Assembly (NCBI RefSeq): GCF_032854445.1
Contig: NC_088298.1
Location: 13,193,504-13,257,503 of the forward strand
Reading direction: 5' to 3'
DNA: 64,000 nt
From: Liolophura sinensis
Lineage: Eukaryota; Mollusca; Polyplacophora; Chitonida; Chitonidae
Shown piece by piece: positions 36,701-51,700 of this stretch. Each line of letters starts with the position of its first letter. The stretch's first letter is position 1. The notes beneath the pieces are model-generated. The model was not told where the DNA came from and did not search any database. It saw only the letters and a program-made list of their open reading frames with translations. A program made the position numbers and the translations under genes.

Positions 36701-39700
36701 GTAGTTGTATGATAAGTACATGGAGGAGTACATGTATGTACATACCTGTAGTTTGTAACAAAGGCTTATCTACATGTTGCCAGGAAACAATGTAACATAC
36801 ATTTGCAGAAATGAAGATATCAATGCACAGGAATTTTGTCCTTTCTTAAAATACACAAGCAAAATACTCAGGGAATGTGCTCACATGTACCTTTTTCTAC
36901 TGTGTTCCTTCTGGCAATCAAGACTGGCCCACAGCTCATGAACAACTTGGCTGAGAATAATTCAGAATGAGGGGTATGAAAATACATTGTAGAGTCGCAC
37001 TGTTGGGAAAGTACATGTCGGCTAATGAAGTCATCCACAGAAGTTGAACGTGAACATAGGTTTGCAAAAAGGTACCATATACATGCACACTGTGCACTCC
37101 AGCTAATCAACAAAGTAAAAACGTAATGATTGCACATTTTGACATTGATTTCTACGTGTATGCTCAAAAAAAAAAAACAAAAAAAAAAAAAACAAAAACA
37201 AAAAAAAATAATCAGACCTACAACATGTACATGAAATTCGAAGAATTGTTTCACTGGAGGAAAGGATTCACTTCATCAAGTCTGAATGATCAACTTTCAA
37301 ATGTTATTTCACATCTGTAAATCAAGTCCAAACATGCCTTTTTCTTACAAGGTCTGAAACATCTACTGTACCTTAATTCCTCAACCTCTTCGCATATATG
37401 CAAGAGCAGCTTTCAGTGCAATTTATGCAAGCTTTTAATTTTTGGAGGTAAAACAACACTGTTTGGATTCACCAGTTTCAGGGTTTCACAAAAAGTATAA
37501 TTTTATCAGTCATTACAGAATAATGCCTTCTGAATATGGCTGACTAAATACCTTACAAACATGTGAACAGATTAAAGAATTACAGTAGGTGTATTCTCCT
37601 CAAAATAATCTTCTTTAGCAACATTCATTATGTTCACGGCAACAATCATAATAACTGACCAATCACTGGTATCAATCAAAATAATATGACGGAGCATACT
37701 GAAGTGCCAGTCAAAATAATTCATCAGCCAATTAGAATATACTTGATATACTTACATGTATATACTTTGTTGAGGTTCGCTACCTTTTCACTCGTCAAGT
37801 TAACCGGTCAAGCAATCAAATTTCAACAGAAACACATTTGATGTGTCAGGTTATTATTAGTATGTAGATTTTCAATTACAAAGACCTAAACATTGGCCTT
37901 GCAATTGGTCAAAGATTAAAAAAATTGGAAAAATTATTGCTAAGATGAAGACTGCAGCATGTTAAAAAAAAAACCCTGAAAATAACTGCCCTCTTCCCCC
38001 CTCTCCAAATAACACGAACAGCCGCTCCTTGTACAAGCACGCAAGATGGTTAGACATGGATTTCTACACAAATTCTTGAAACTCCACACAATCAAGAAAC
38101 CTGGCCACATGAACAGACAGATCTGTTGAGGACTTGGTCTATTCAGAAGTTATCACTAAGACAGTAAGTTAAGAGAGAGTCACTGTTATCTCTGCAGCTT
38201 ACATGTATGAGTGGTAGACCAGTGGTTAGGCAGACAGGCTGGCTGGCCCTTGTCACATGTGGACTACCTTATCAGCCCTAGTCATCAGGGAATTTGTCTG
38301 TCTGGCCCATAACCAGCAGCTGGACAGCAGAAGTAGTAACACACACACACACACTGGCACACACACCCCTAGCCACCTTTCAGAGCAGTCTCTGTAGTGA
38401 TATGGAGGGTGGAGGGGAACAAATGGCTTCTGTCAGAATTACATTACCATTAAGGTGGCTGGTTCAAATCCAGCTTCCAGCCCTAATGTGTGTCAGATAT
38501 CTACAGAGGGAAAAGTAGCTTCTTCATAACAGGCCCTTGGGCCATCACTTTAAAATATATTTCTTGATTTTTTCACTCACTGTCAATTTCCTTACACCCC
38601 CCCCCCCCCACCCCCCCAAAAAAGCCAGCTTCTCTATGGTTCTATGCCATTTTTTATTCTGATAGGTCAGGTCACAGCCAACAAAGAATTTTTTAAGGAT
38701 GCCATGACTGATTCACCCTATAAAGCTGACCTAAGTTGTAAAACATATCAAGTGGAATTTTCTTGAGCTTGCTTTTTTGTTTTCACTTACAAAATGGCAA
38801 CTTTGGACATTTTTTTGCTATAACTTTAGGTGTAATCTAGTAATACACGTACTCTTTTAAATACAATGCCCAGATGAAATACAGTCATCAGTCATGTGGC
38901 CTTTACGGGCTGCCACAAATGTTCATTATCCATCAAGTACCTGTCAAGAACATAAAACATGTGACCTATGCGCACATGTGTAAAAATGAACACATGAAAA
39001 AATACACAAATAAATATCGTTTTATACATTAACCTTTTCCTTTGTTCACAAATTCAACCAAATTTAGATGCACTGTTTCTCAGAATTATTTGTCGTTCTG
39101 GGGGTATCCTTAAAAAGTTCTAATAACCTTAGGCTATCTTTGCCACAGGCTATCTTTGGCTTAAAAATTTCACCACCTACGTTTATAGTATACTAGTTTG
39201 TAGTTATACAAATTTGTTCCCCAATAACAGCGCTGTACTAACTAGGAGGTCTACATGTCAAGAGCATTGCACGGTGGAGTGTAGGGGGGGAAATGTTTCA
39301 TATATCCATCTCTTCACAGCTCTCCACAAAAATGGAGGTCATCAAATAAGATTTAAAGGTTTTGGAATTTATTAGATTCCACTTACACGTACATAATCCT
39401 ACAACAACTTCCCAGAAACACAACAAAAAGTCTGAAAGTAAGAATATTTGTTTGATGCAAACATAAAAGTAACCTTTATGATATTCTACGCTCAATCTGA
39501 CGGTGATCATTTTTATTGTAAACTCTCCTAAAAAGGAATGAATGACCAAAACATTTTGACCCCTGGAGTACTCTGATAATTGAGAAAATCATTAACATCA
39601 TGTCTGTTGCGATGTCAATTTAAAGTCTCTCCAAAAAAGTGCTCCACTCTAAATTTTTTATTGAGCTTGTTGGAATTTCTGTTTTTTGTATTCTTGTTTC

Positions 39701-42700
39701 TGTCTTTCAATACTACTGTAATTTCCTTAAAATCCCTATTTTTCACATTAGCCAGCATAAAACACCACCTTATTTTTCTGCTAAGACTGGGCACACTCAA
39801 CAAAGAATTTTGTTGCTGGCCTTGGTCAGAGTTTTTGCAGTGGCCTCACAGCTGATATACATGCACGTACACAGGGGAATAGGGCTGTTACACTCAATGG
39901 TTTTCCCAGTTCCCATGAGTGAGGGCCTAACTTGTATCCCACATGTTGGTCCAGAGAAACATGTGACAGTTTGTGACTGGTGGAATAATACAGGACAGCA
40001 ATCAACCCCCAGTTCCAGGCCCAGGCTGGCTACAAAAGCTGGGTAAAGAAAACAAAATGTTGGGATTTGCCAGACAGTTTGGGATTCAGGTGAAGACTGG
40101 CTCAGTCACAACACCCCACTGGCATCCTAACCAGCTGAAGCCATTAAAAAAATATGACAGTTCTCAAAGCAACAGGATGGGAGGTGTGGATTGCAAAGTG
40201 TGGGCTGTTTTCCTTATCCAGGGTGGTTTCTACTGAACACTGAGATGTACACCAGGAAATTGTGGTGCTTCCAAAAGTATTGTTCTGGCAAGTTGAAATT
40301 TGAAAGTAATTAAAACACTCATTTCTTTTTTTTTTGTTTGTTTTGTTACCCAAGAAGTTTTGAGATTGTCATCTTACAGCATGGCTCCATGAAAACTGCT
40401 GCTTCATGTACACTCACACACACATTTCATTCATGTACACTTACACGTGCAATTCATTCATGTACACTACCACACATAATTCAGTCATACATGGTACACT
40501 CACACACACACTCACACACACACGTGTACATGTACATGTACAATTCATTCGCAGCACAATATAATACTGTCACAAACATGTGAAAAAATGAACAATTTAC
40601 AGGATACCCAAAAAATTATATCTGTTCTACTGAGAATGTTTTCTATGGATTGCCATAAATATTCTGTACAAATGTTAACAATCACAGAGAGCTTTAATAT
40701 TAACACTACATGTCCGTGAGCAACCACTCTACACACAATTACCAGTAACCAGTCTAGACTGTTACCTGTAGCCAATCTACAGACTGTTACCATTAGCCAG
40801 TCTACAGACGGTTACCAGTAACCAGTCTACACACTATTACCAGTAACCAGTTCACAGACTATTACCAGTAACCAGTGTACACACTGTTACCAGTAGCCAG
40901 TCTACACACTGTTACCAGCAGCCAGTCTACAGACTGTTACCATTAGCCAGTCTACAGACTGTTACCATTAGCCAGTCTACAGACTGTTACCAGTAGCCAG
41001 TCTACAGACTGTTACCAGTATCCAATCAACAGATTATTACAAGTAACAGTAACCATTCCAAAGACTGTGGTACATCTACTATTTTGACTTGTTCATAAAA
41101 TGAATACGGCTTTCCGATAATCAAACCTGGGAATATTAAGCCACATACTGTTCACCAGTTCACCTCTATAAAGTCTATGTACAGAGGCATACAGGATGCA
41201 GATGTGCATGTTTGTCTGCTGAACTGTGAACCAGAAGTGTCAATGACAGACATCTTCTTTGAAGACCTGAATCAGTTCTCACCAGCAGTCACAGGGGATA
41301 TGGATATCTTGAGATCAGCTTAAGTACACATGTTTACACCGAGAAATCAGCAACTGGTGACATGAGGATCTGGTGTGATGAGTGACAGCTGAGGAACATG
41401 TATGATACAAGTAGTATATGGTAAGATATGTGTCATATTTATGTCATCACTGTTGTTGTTGTTGATGGGCCATCATTACCAACACATTTGGACGGACACC
41501 AAAAGGCACAAAAAGTACACGTACATGTTAATAAACTCAGTTCTTGGTAATAAATGCACGGTCCTGAGACATTCATAACACGCTCAATAAAACTGTGCAC
41601 TTAAAGAGCCTGGCAAATGGCAATGAATGTTACAGGTTCCTGTAGACTTGTTTGATGATGGTTCCTTTACCGTATGTAACAGCATGCAGACATGTAGATC
41701 TATCCATGCAATTCCAAAACCTACTGCACATGTACATGTATCAGAATGTCAATCACATCATTATTACCCAAACCTGCCACAATGCAAAGTGAGGCTTAAT
41801 TTCAGTGATGGAGAACTGTAAACATGACACACAAGGGGTTATGGATGCCGTGGTAACCAACTTATCCTGTTGTATGGATGGTCGCCATGACACATGTTTG
41901 TCGGTAAACTAACCGTGTAACGTACATGGTTTAAGTGACGCACCCCATCCATAGTGCAGTAAGCTATTCATGTATTAAACAGTACTTTTTTTGTTTCCCT
42001 TTAAACTGTGATGTGACATTATGATTTGTTAGCCCTCAACAAGCAGTGCACAGGTAATACATCAAACAATACTTTTCAAATCTATTTTTTTTCGACACAA
42101 TAAAGTAGTATAGGCAACTTGAAATGTAACATGAACATGTATTATGATTTCTTAACTCTTTATCAAGCGAAGAACAAGTCAGACTCTTTCCTGGTGCGAA
42201 AGGTACAAAAATTGATTAAAAACAAAAAATAATTTTAAAAAATCACAAAACAATACAAAACAAAAAAGCCTCTGTTCTGCAGATTACTTGAATGAATATT
42301 TTAAAACATATCAACTAAATACAACATGCCATGTAGCTTTGCAGCATAGCGATATATAAATCCTACCTTCTACAAGTACAAGTGCACTTCAGTTTATGCA
42401 ATTACTATTACTATATCAATTTACTTATATGCATGTATGCTCTGAGATACATTTCCGACTGATTTTCACATGTTTATAACCTTGTATGTTTACTTCATGT
42501 TTTGGCACTGTCCACGGATTTCACGTAGGCAGGAAAAATATTGTCACCCTGTCAAAGTGTCAAGACTGGATTAGCTAACACGTGTAACGTAAGAAGTTGA
42601 ATGAATTTTCAGGAGCCTTTCCCCCACTGAGCTGATATTTGCTGATGGGTTTAAAGCGTTTCTGCACATTTTACAGTCCTGCAAAAGTTGTTATGGTACA

Positions 42701-45700
42701 TACAGTATGTCAGCCTTACTGTAAAACAATCAAAGGTTCCCTCCCAAAAAAGTGGTGGCAAATCTTGTTTTCAGAGTAAATCTTTCCCATAAATATGATG
42801 TTTGATTCTGTTTAGAAAACTATTTTTTAGGCCTGGGTATCAATGTAAGTTTTTCTCCCCATTTTTTAATCTGCTCACATTGAGTGTTCGATCAATTTTT
42901 TTGTTTCAATCAATTTTCTGCTCCAAAGCTTTCATTGTTATTGTTGAATTGTTTGAACACGATTAAAAAAAGTTTTGAGTTTAGAAAAATTATTCATTGC
43001 CTTTTTCACTTGACTTGGTTAAGTGCCCAAATACATGCAGGTACTCAAAAATTATACCCAAAAGGAATTTCCAGATCTGAACTCTCTACCTTCATGTCAA
43101 TTCTACAACACAAAGTTGTGCATGTACCAGGGCATGATCAATCATGACAAGGTAATCAGATACCATACCCATGACTGGCCACATAACTGTCACCAGGCTG
43201 TAAGGTGGCTGGATTTATGACTATGTTTAGGTTTCTGGCCTGATCTGTCAGCTGTTAGCCCTGTACCTACAATGGACCCCAGCATAAGGGGATTAGAATG
43301 GGATCTAGGTACAAAGCAATAAGCTTTGTCATGCACTGTTTATTCCCAATAGACTGAGCCACAACAGAGAACAATGGAGGTAGGAACACTGACACTAGAG
43401 CTTGAATCCTCTTGCTCACATTGACTAAAAAGGGGCGAGCTGGGTGTCAGATACTTAAGACACCTTAAACTGCTCATTAGGTGCCTCAATCATAAATTGC
43501 ACACATCAGTATATCTGCTAGTAATCACGGCCCTTCATGGAGAGTGCATATATGTACTTCATGTCACTGGACAAATCTCAAAAGATTTGTGACAGACAAT
43601 GGGGTACCTGCAGATCTACATCTCACGAAAAGTGGCACTAGTGTGACTTTCACGTCACAAGTCTTTTGTTGTGCGACAGGAAACACGCTGCGCAATGCGG
43701 TTTCATTTGTGACGTATTTAGTCTACCCAATGTGACATCACACTGTCGACGCTCCAGTGAAATGTCGTAATATGTCCCACTTCGGACTTCTGTCGGTATC
43801 CCATTATGAAGCACAGGGTTTGGAGTAAGGTACAAGTAAGTATGTGTGTATGTGTGTGGAGTAGAGTAAGGGTGGTGGTGAGGGAAGACGGCAAAGAGAT
43901 GGGAGGTGTGTTTTTCCGGCATTAGGGTGCATTTTGGAGAGATGAATATCTGAATGTATTCTTCTGTCTTTGATTGATCTTGAAGGATGAGATACAGTGA
44001 TGCAATGGTATTTTATCATCGAGTGTTTCAACAATAATTTAATAACTTTTGTATATGAAAGCTGATTATACATTAAGTCTTACTGTAAAATACTTTATGC
44101 ATTGTAATTTTTTCTACTTGCCTTAAAGGTTATGTGTGTGCATTACTGGAAACTACTGAATCTATGACGAATTGTTAATTTCCAATTAATAAGTCTACAA
44201 TTATTTCATGAGTGATCTGCAGAACTTGGATGTTACAACGTGTGCCGTTTTGTCTAAATCCTCATTAATCTGCATAAATGGTAATGTCTTAAAATTTCCG
44301 CTGTCTTCGCTTTCAGGTGCCAAACCTGAGCTCTCCCTCTTCTACAATAATAATATGATTTCGTAAGAGAAATTGAATTTCCCTTAGGACTTCCTGTTAT
44401 AAATTGAGGTCTTATTGCATTATTTGGGTCTGGCATAAGTTGAAGCTCAAGAAAATCAATGTATTAAAGGCAGTGCATGCTTTTCCAAATGAATGAACTG
44501 AAATAATGAGTCGTGTCAAAATTCAATTTTTCTCAGCATTGAAGGGGGTATTACTTCATTACCTCTCCTCAATCAACTTCGCGACATGAAAACATTTCCT
44601 AAACAGGACAATTAGTCACATAAAGGGTTGCGATTGATGGCGATTTTTATGCTGGTTCCCATGGTGACAAGGACGATTCATTTTGCCTCAACTCACAGGC
44701 AGAACTGCATGTACATGTACATTCAGAGCTTAATACTGGGACAAGTTCAGCCAAAGCCTACGACTTTCGCATGATTCATTCAAATAAATCAATCCCTCTT
44801 CGGAGACAATGTATTGGCCATCATTGTGCAGAATGTTTTACCACAAAGACGGAATCAAGATGGCTGGTTACAAGGACTGAGGCAATCTTAAACAAACTCC
44901 ACTATGACCTCAATGGCCTAGTAGACAATAGAAGAGCTAACAACCACCATGCCTCACCAGTTGTGTGTAGTAGGTCATTACCACAGACCAGTAAATTTCA
45001 CAAATATCTACAGCAGTCATAACATGATCGAGTGTGACGCCATTGAGATTTTTTGTATCAAAACATGTATATGCAGATCTAATCATGTATCTAAATGAAT
45101 CAGAATAAAGCTTTCAAAGCATTAATGGTCTGTTGAACTCAAAACACATTTTTTTTTAAAACTTATGATGAATCAATGAATGAATGCTTGGGGTTTTATG
45201 TCGTACTTAACAATTTTTCAGTTGTATGACCATGACGACGAGTCAATAAGTGTGTGTACATATAATATGTCTTCTTGTGGCAGGGGGAGTCTATGTTCCC
45301 AAAGTGCTCCCGCCACTGAAGTATCCTGCCGAAGATACCAGACATGACACCCTATCCAGTCAAATTTATCCTGACACTTTCCCAACCTGTCCCTGCTTTC
45401 CCTGCTTTAACCCCTCAGTGCTGAGCGCAAAGTGAGGCAACAGCAAGAGCCATTCTTAAAGCCTTTGATATGACCCAAACCGGGTCTGATCCCGGGTCTC
45501 CTGAGTTCAACGTGGATGCTCTAAGTTTACCACTAAGCCACCAAAGCAGTTCGAACATGATAAAGGTATTCTCTTCGTATTATTATGAGTAGTTCAAACT
45601 TGGCTGAGCATCAACCAACCTCCACAAAGACAATTTCACTAACATTATTAACTCTAACCATCCTTATGTTTCGCATGCACTGATCTAAAGTAATTCAAAG

Positions 45701-48700
45701 TCTACACGTAGATATCTGAAAGCCAGCATAGGCAAACCATCTGTTAGCAGTAATCTATCTGTTCCACTGAATCCGAAATGTCGAACCAACATCTGCCATG
45801 TTTGGAATTCAAGCTTTCTGTATGTCCCAGCATGGGACATGCTGGCTGTTAGAAAGAAAAACTGTTAATAACCAAATCCAATGCCTACAATACCCTTACC
45901 TTTTAGGGCTATTAAGAAAGCAAAAAAAACCCAAAAAATAATAATAAATTGCTGAGAAAAAGTAGCTTGCCAGGACTTGGTGGGAGATTGAATTAAAAAC
46001 ATGGTAGGTGTTTGATTCAAAGTTTTCAACCTGTTTACGGATGGTGAATTTGACACACATGTACACTGCTGCTGAACTAAGTGAATCCGTGCATATGAAA
46101 TACACGGATGTGACTGATTTGTTAATATCAGTGAAATTGTTTGCATGGAAGTACATGTAGTTTGGACCGATGCTTGCACTATGTTAGGTCAAAATTGTTT
46201 GCATGGAAGTACATGTAGTTTGGACCAATCCTTTGCGCTATGTTAGGTCAAAATTGTTTGTTTCATGCTACACACCCTTTATAACAAAAGAGGGTAGGTA
46301 GGTCGTTTTTTTGTTTTCGCACAACAATTGCAGAATCCTGTTCAAATGACTGATCACGATAAAACTTCCTCAACACTGATCAGAGCAGTATTAAATTATA
46401 TCGTCCAGTGTTTGGCAATTCTCAAAACAAACATTCTCAGATCTTTGCATTGAAACTATCAGGTAAACAATTGTTAAACATTTTTATGAGTACTATGCCT
46501 TATTGTAACTCAACAGTTTGTGCTAGCATTTTCAAGTCCTGTACAGAGGGGGCCAGCATGTGAAAATATAACCAAAATCTTGTCCAGCTTATAATTTTGA
46601 CAGAGTGAAGTGGAACCTCATGACCTAGTAAAATAAAATCTATACTGTAAAATCCGTTTCCATTTTCCTAAATTTCCTACATGTAATTTTACTTAAACTT
46701 CGTGAGATTTAGGGGATTCTTCCTTGATGTGAAGGATAAAATATTACTTCTGTCTTCAATACATCATTCAATGTGCACGCTTGTCTAGAAGCATGAAGAT
46801 TATAAGCCTACTTGCAGATTGATGCTGACCATACTGCATATGTACATGTATGTGTACATGTCCCTCCACATCTCACTGGACAACACTTTAACGTTTTTCC
46901 ACACAGTGAGTCAAAGAGTCTATTTAAGTATGACTCTTTGGGAAGCCACATTAAAGCAGAAGTTCAGGACATGTTCCTGAGTCAAAAGCTACCAAACATT
47001 TAGGACATGTTACTGAGTCAAAATCTACCACACATTTAGGACATGTTACTGAGTCAAAACCTACCACACATTTAGGACATGTTACTGAGTCAAAATCTAC
47101 CACACATTTAGGACATGTTACTGAGTCAAAAGCTAACTCACATTTAGAACATGTTACTGAGTCAAAATCTACCACACATTTAGGACATGTTACTGAGTCA
47201 AAAGCTAACTCACATTTAGAACATGTTACTTAGTCAACAGCTACCTCACATTTACCACATGTTACTGAGTCAAAAGCTACCTCACATTTACCACATGTTA
47301 CTGAGTCAAAATCTACCACACATTTAGGACATGTTATCCAGTCAAAAGCTACCACATATTTAGGACATGTTACCACGTCAAAAGCTACCACAGATTTAGG
47401 ACATGTTACTGAGTCAAAATCTACCACACATTTAGGACATGTTACTGAGTCAAAATCTACCACAGATTTACAACATGTTTGACAAGGCACCCCTGTACAG
47501 ATCTATAATACTGTCAGAGTACTTACGTTCTGTAAGTTGTTTAAACTCTCAGAGAGCCCAGTCTTCTCACTGAACAGGGTTCAGTTTTGCCTTCTACTGG
47601 AACAGCTCATACATGGAATCTATCTCATGTTTTTCAAGGGTCAGTGTACATATATCATATATTTATAAATGTGCCTGCCCACACAGAAAAAAATATTTTT
47701 CTCTAAATCCTACAATCCATTCCAACTTCTCTTTGGCTTTGAGAAATGCCCCACAGATAGGATTTAGACATCTACATGTACAGTATCTATTCAGCTGTTG
47801 TCATTGCACTGTTTACACTATAGCTGAACTCTGAGCAAAGCAATGGTTGGCAGGTGCTCCTCCTGACTGGAAGAAAAGGATTTGAGCAAACAATCTCGGC
47901 TGGCTAAGGAGCCTGCTCTGGACTGGACTGTACAGTAGCTCACAGACACCCCCCTCAAAAAAAAAAAATAAAATAAAATAAAATAAAAAGAGAGGGAAAG
48001 AAAAAAATCAGGGGTCTTTCCAAACTTAGTGCAGTGAAAGTAGCCTGTTAATAAAACACCATTCTGCCATTTCCTCTGGGTTGTCAACTTGCAGCCTATT
48101 CATGACAGTGTGAAGAAAGGCTCCCAGCCTAATCTCACTGAGCAAACTGAATAGTCCAGTGTGTCAGGGTCTGGCAATATCTCACATGACACCAAGTTTT
48201 CATATATTAATCCCCTGCTCCACACTGATTGTGACAACACAGGCACCACGCACCCATAGTTTTACGACCATAACTTTATTGCCCCCACTATGCCTCATAA
48301 AATATCAGGGTTCTTTTAGAAACATGAGACTTCAAGATCTGAAAAGCCCTAACTTAACTACCGATACTGGAAGTTCACAAATAAGGGGTGGGTTTTATTG
48401 CAAGCAACCTTCTCCAGTGACAAAGCAATAATCCTGATGGAAACACCAGATTTCCATGGGGGAAGAAACAGATGGCCATCACCATGTTTTATTTCCTCAA
48501 TGTATCAACATAGTCCTGTCAAGAAACTATGCAAACTCCAAGACCCCAAAAAGCATACACATGGTCTGAAGTTGGAAACACTAGGTCTCTAATTTCCAAA
48601 GTTTCCAGGGAGCAGTCAGTGTATCAAATATCTACTGTACATACATGTCCTAGTACATGTATACCTACATTAATCAATTTCATGATGATTTATTTCTGAA

Positions 48701-51700
48701 TATGTTGATAATTGTTTAAATAAGAACAGATCAAACTGAATTTTTTGACATTGGCAATGAAATGAATTCTCATTAAAAAGCAATCCCAGAGTTGTAAATG
48801 TATGTTTCATTCAAGTACTGTACATGTATGTGTAACCAATGACTCCAAATAAACTGCAATTGACAGGCAGGTTCTGTTAGCCAGAAATCGGCAAGAGAAA
48901 CAGCCACAGTACAAGAAAGCACACGTCTCAGAAAAATCTGAGAATCCGAAATTCAAATGAACCACGAGCAAGTACATCCAAGATAATATTATGCAGTCTG
49001 AGAGGAGTTGCCGTGGCGACAGGGTTATCTCCTGACTGTTATCATCCCTTATTGCCCACCTCCTTGTCCAAACAAAGACTGTCAATATTCATTACACCAG
49101 CGATGGCAAACTTAATAGAAAAGCACATTTTCATAGATCAAATGAGGCCGTGCAAAGATTGCAGCCATTTCAGAGACAGATTGCATAGAAGGCCAACAGC
49201 TATTAATTCTGGATCAATTATTTTCTTGAGCAGCATCGTTTTCATCCTTATAAAGGGGGCATCTTAACAGCTCATGATCAGATGTATTTCAGACCTTTAA
49301 ATTTCCAGTCAGTAGGTAATGGTATGTCCCACGGTCCTACTAAACACTTACTTCACAGAACTTACCTTACTAGAATAAACAAAATCCCAATTAATTATTT
49401 TGTGATACAATATACCAAACAATTAGCAAAGTTAGGATGAAAGAAAAAAAAAGAAATAAGAAACAGAAATATTAAATCAGATAACGGAAATATTAAGTCA
49501 TATAAAACTTAACTTTTAGCATGAACATGATGTAATCCAACATGCAGGGCTTCATTTTTATAAATAAGAGGAGAGTGATAAAACAGCTCTCCTGGTTGTT
49601 AGTCATGAGGTCAGTAACCATGTCTATACATACATGTACATTATGACGTACCGAACAAGACTATAAATGAAAATGAGAGACTCATCAGCATCACATGTTG
49701 ACAATTTTATTTACGTATGGTAATAACTGGATGCTTAATTGTAAGCAGTTTTCATTGGCGGAGAGTTTTTATAGGCGGTCTCCAACGCCTGTTCAGTGGC
49801 ATTGTCTATTCGTAGCTGTTGTGGCACAGTGACATTAACGCTGGACCGAGATAATGCTGTTTCCGACAGCAGAAACTAGTGCTCCGCGACCATGACGTGA
49901 CTTTTTAAAGGAAGGTGTCAGAAGACACTACGATTACATGTTTGGTAACAAACACAGTGCCCATGATGCATTTGTTCAAATCTTTATTGGCCTGGCCCCT
50001 CATTTCGTCATCCTTCAACACCTCACTGTGTCCAGCACATGTCGCACAAGCAAACACTTTACTGTCTACATCAGAATGAAATTTTATGTGCCACTGATTT
50101 GATTGATTTATTTGATTGGTGTTTTATACCGTACTCAAGAATAAATGTATCTCACTTATGTGACAGCGGCCATCACTATGGTGGGAAGAAATCAGGCAGA
50201 CCCCAGGGGAAACCCACGACCATCCAGTAGGTTGCTTGGCAGGCCTTCCCACGTTTGGTACAAAACTCTGTTCATTGTTGACTTGTAATATTGTGTTAGA
50301 AATGTACAGGTTTGTGGGATAGATACTTAGACTGAAATGATCTAGAAGTCAGGTTTTAAACCTTTCCTCTGAGATGAATAAGAGATTTTCTAGAGGAGTG
50401 TCTGTACCACGGGCACTACATGTACCTTCCATATACCATAAAACACATAAAATTTCACTTTTGCTTTAAAACTTTGAACATGGTTTACGAATATCTATAC
50501 AGGCATAAGAGTAATGCAATGTATGTACCTATATATGTACACAGCTGATCCACATGACATAGATATGCATTCAGCTGGGTGAGTTACATAAATTCTGACA
50601 AAAGAGCTAAGTGTCAGAGTACATGTATAAAACAAACCAGCTGTGTTTACATACAGAGTGTTAACAGACTGATGCCCAACCAATGACCAACCCCTTCCTA
50701 ACCTGCTGTTGTTTTATTATTAAAATCATATTATGACAGGTTTTTAAACATATGTTGAAAACCTTGACAGATTACAACTTACTCCCTACTCAATGTTTCC
50801 ATCTATGGGTAAATTCTGGTCTAAAGCCAATAAATAATGGTCACAAACTAGCAAATTAGAACTTTGCCCGTCCCACTGACCCATAATCTCTTACAGGCCC
50901 TGTGCCGTTCACTAGTTAGACTTATCTGTAAATATACGTCTATGAGAAATAGGTAGTCAGGGTTCATACACTTTAATGCCTCCAAATTCCAGGACTTTTC
51001 AAGGCCCAAAATTTAAATTGTCTGGGCTACATGAAACAAAAACTCTGTTATGCATGTACAAAGTTCAAGCAGTGTAAAATAATGTTATTAGTCAAACCCT
51101 TCTCATAAAAAAAATATGGAAGTGCATCAAACATCATCAAAGATGATGGAAAATAAATTTATATAGATCAACCCATATAATGAACATGTATATCCTGATT
51201 TTTCAAGCTTTTCATGGTCTGGAAAAGTTGCCTTCACTTTTCAATGTTTTCAAGCCCCAGTTCGAACACTGTGTACTGAGCGGAACACAGTATTCCAATG
51301 GTGTAGAATTGATTGAGGAGAGAATAGGACTGAAATGCAAAGACAAGCCATTTGATTTCAGTCGTGCAAATGCCATCTTCGGAAAAGACAAAAAAAAAAA
51401 AGAAAAAGAACAACATCTGAACACGATTGCTGTAACAGTATGTATCACCTGTTCAATAAACATTATGGTCTTGTTAACACATATATATCAGCATTACAAT
51501 AAACACACAGCTGCAGCACACAGAAAAAGGGACCAGGACAATTTCATGTCGCCTATCCAGGAAATTTTTGGCTCAGTTGCAACACCCATAATACAAACAG
51601 ACTAAAAACATTATTGCATACTGGTCATAATACGCCATCAGCTAGACATATCATTACGCTGTTGTTTGTGATCATCAGCAATAACGTCTGGCCAAAGTGA

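Noticed and set aside
36868-37254. Minus-strand open frame of 128 codons with a phenylalanine run
   Set aside because: The hydrophobic run is the translation of a poly-A tract at 37167-37209; not a membrane protein.
39580-40236. Overlapping plus-strand frames of 87-135 codons
   Set aside because: Overlapping frames in different phases with no domain, typical of stop-poor chance sequence.
51180-51605. Plus-strand open frame of 141 codons
   Set aside because: Its first part lies inside a hAT-like MITE and the rest has no recognisable features.
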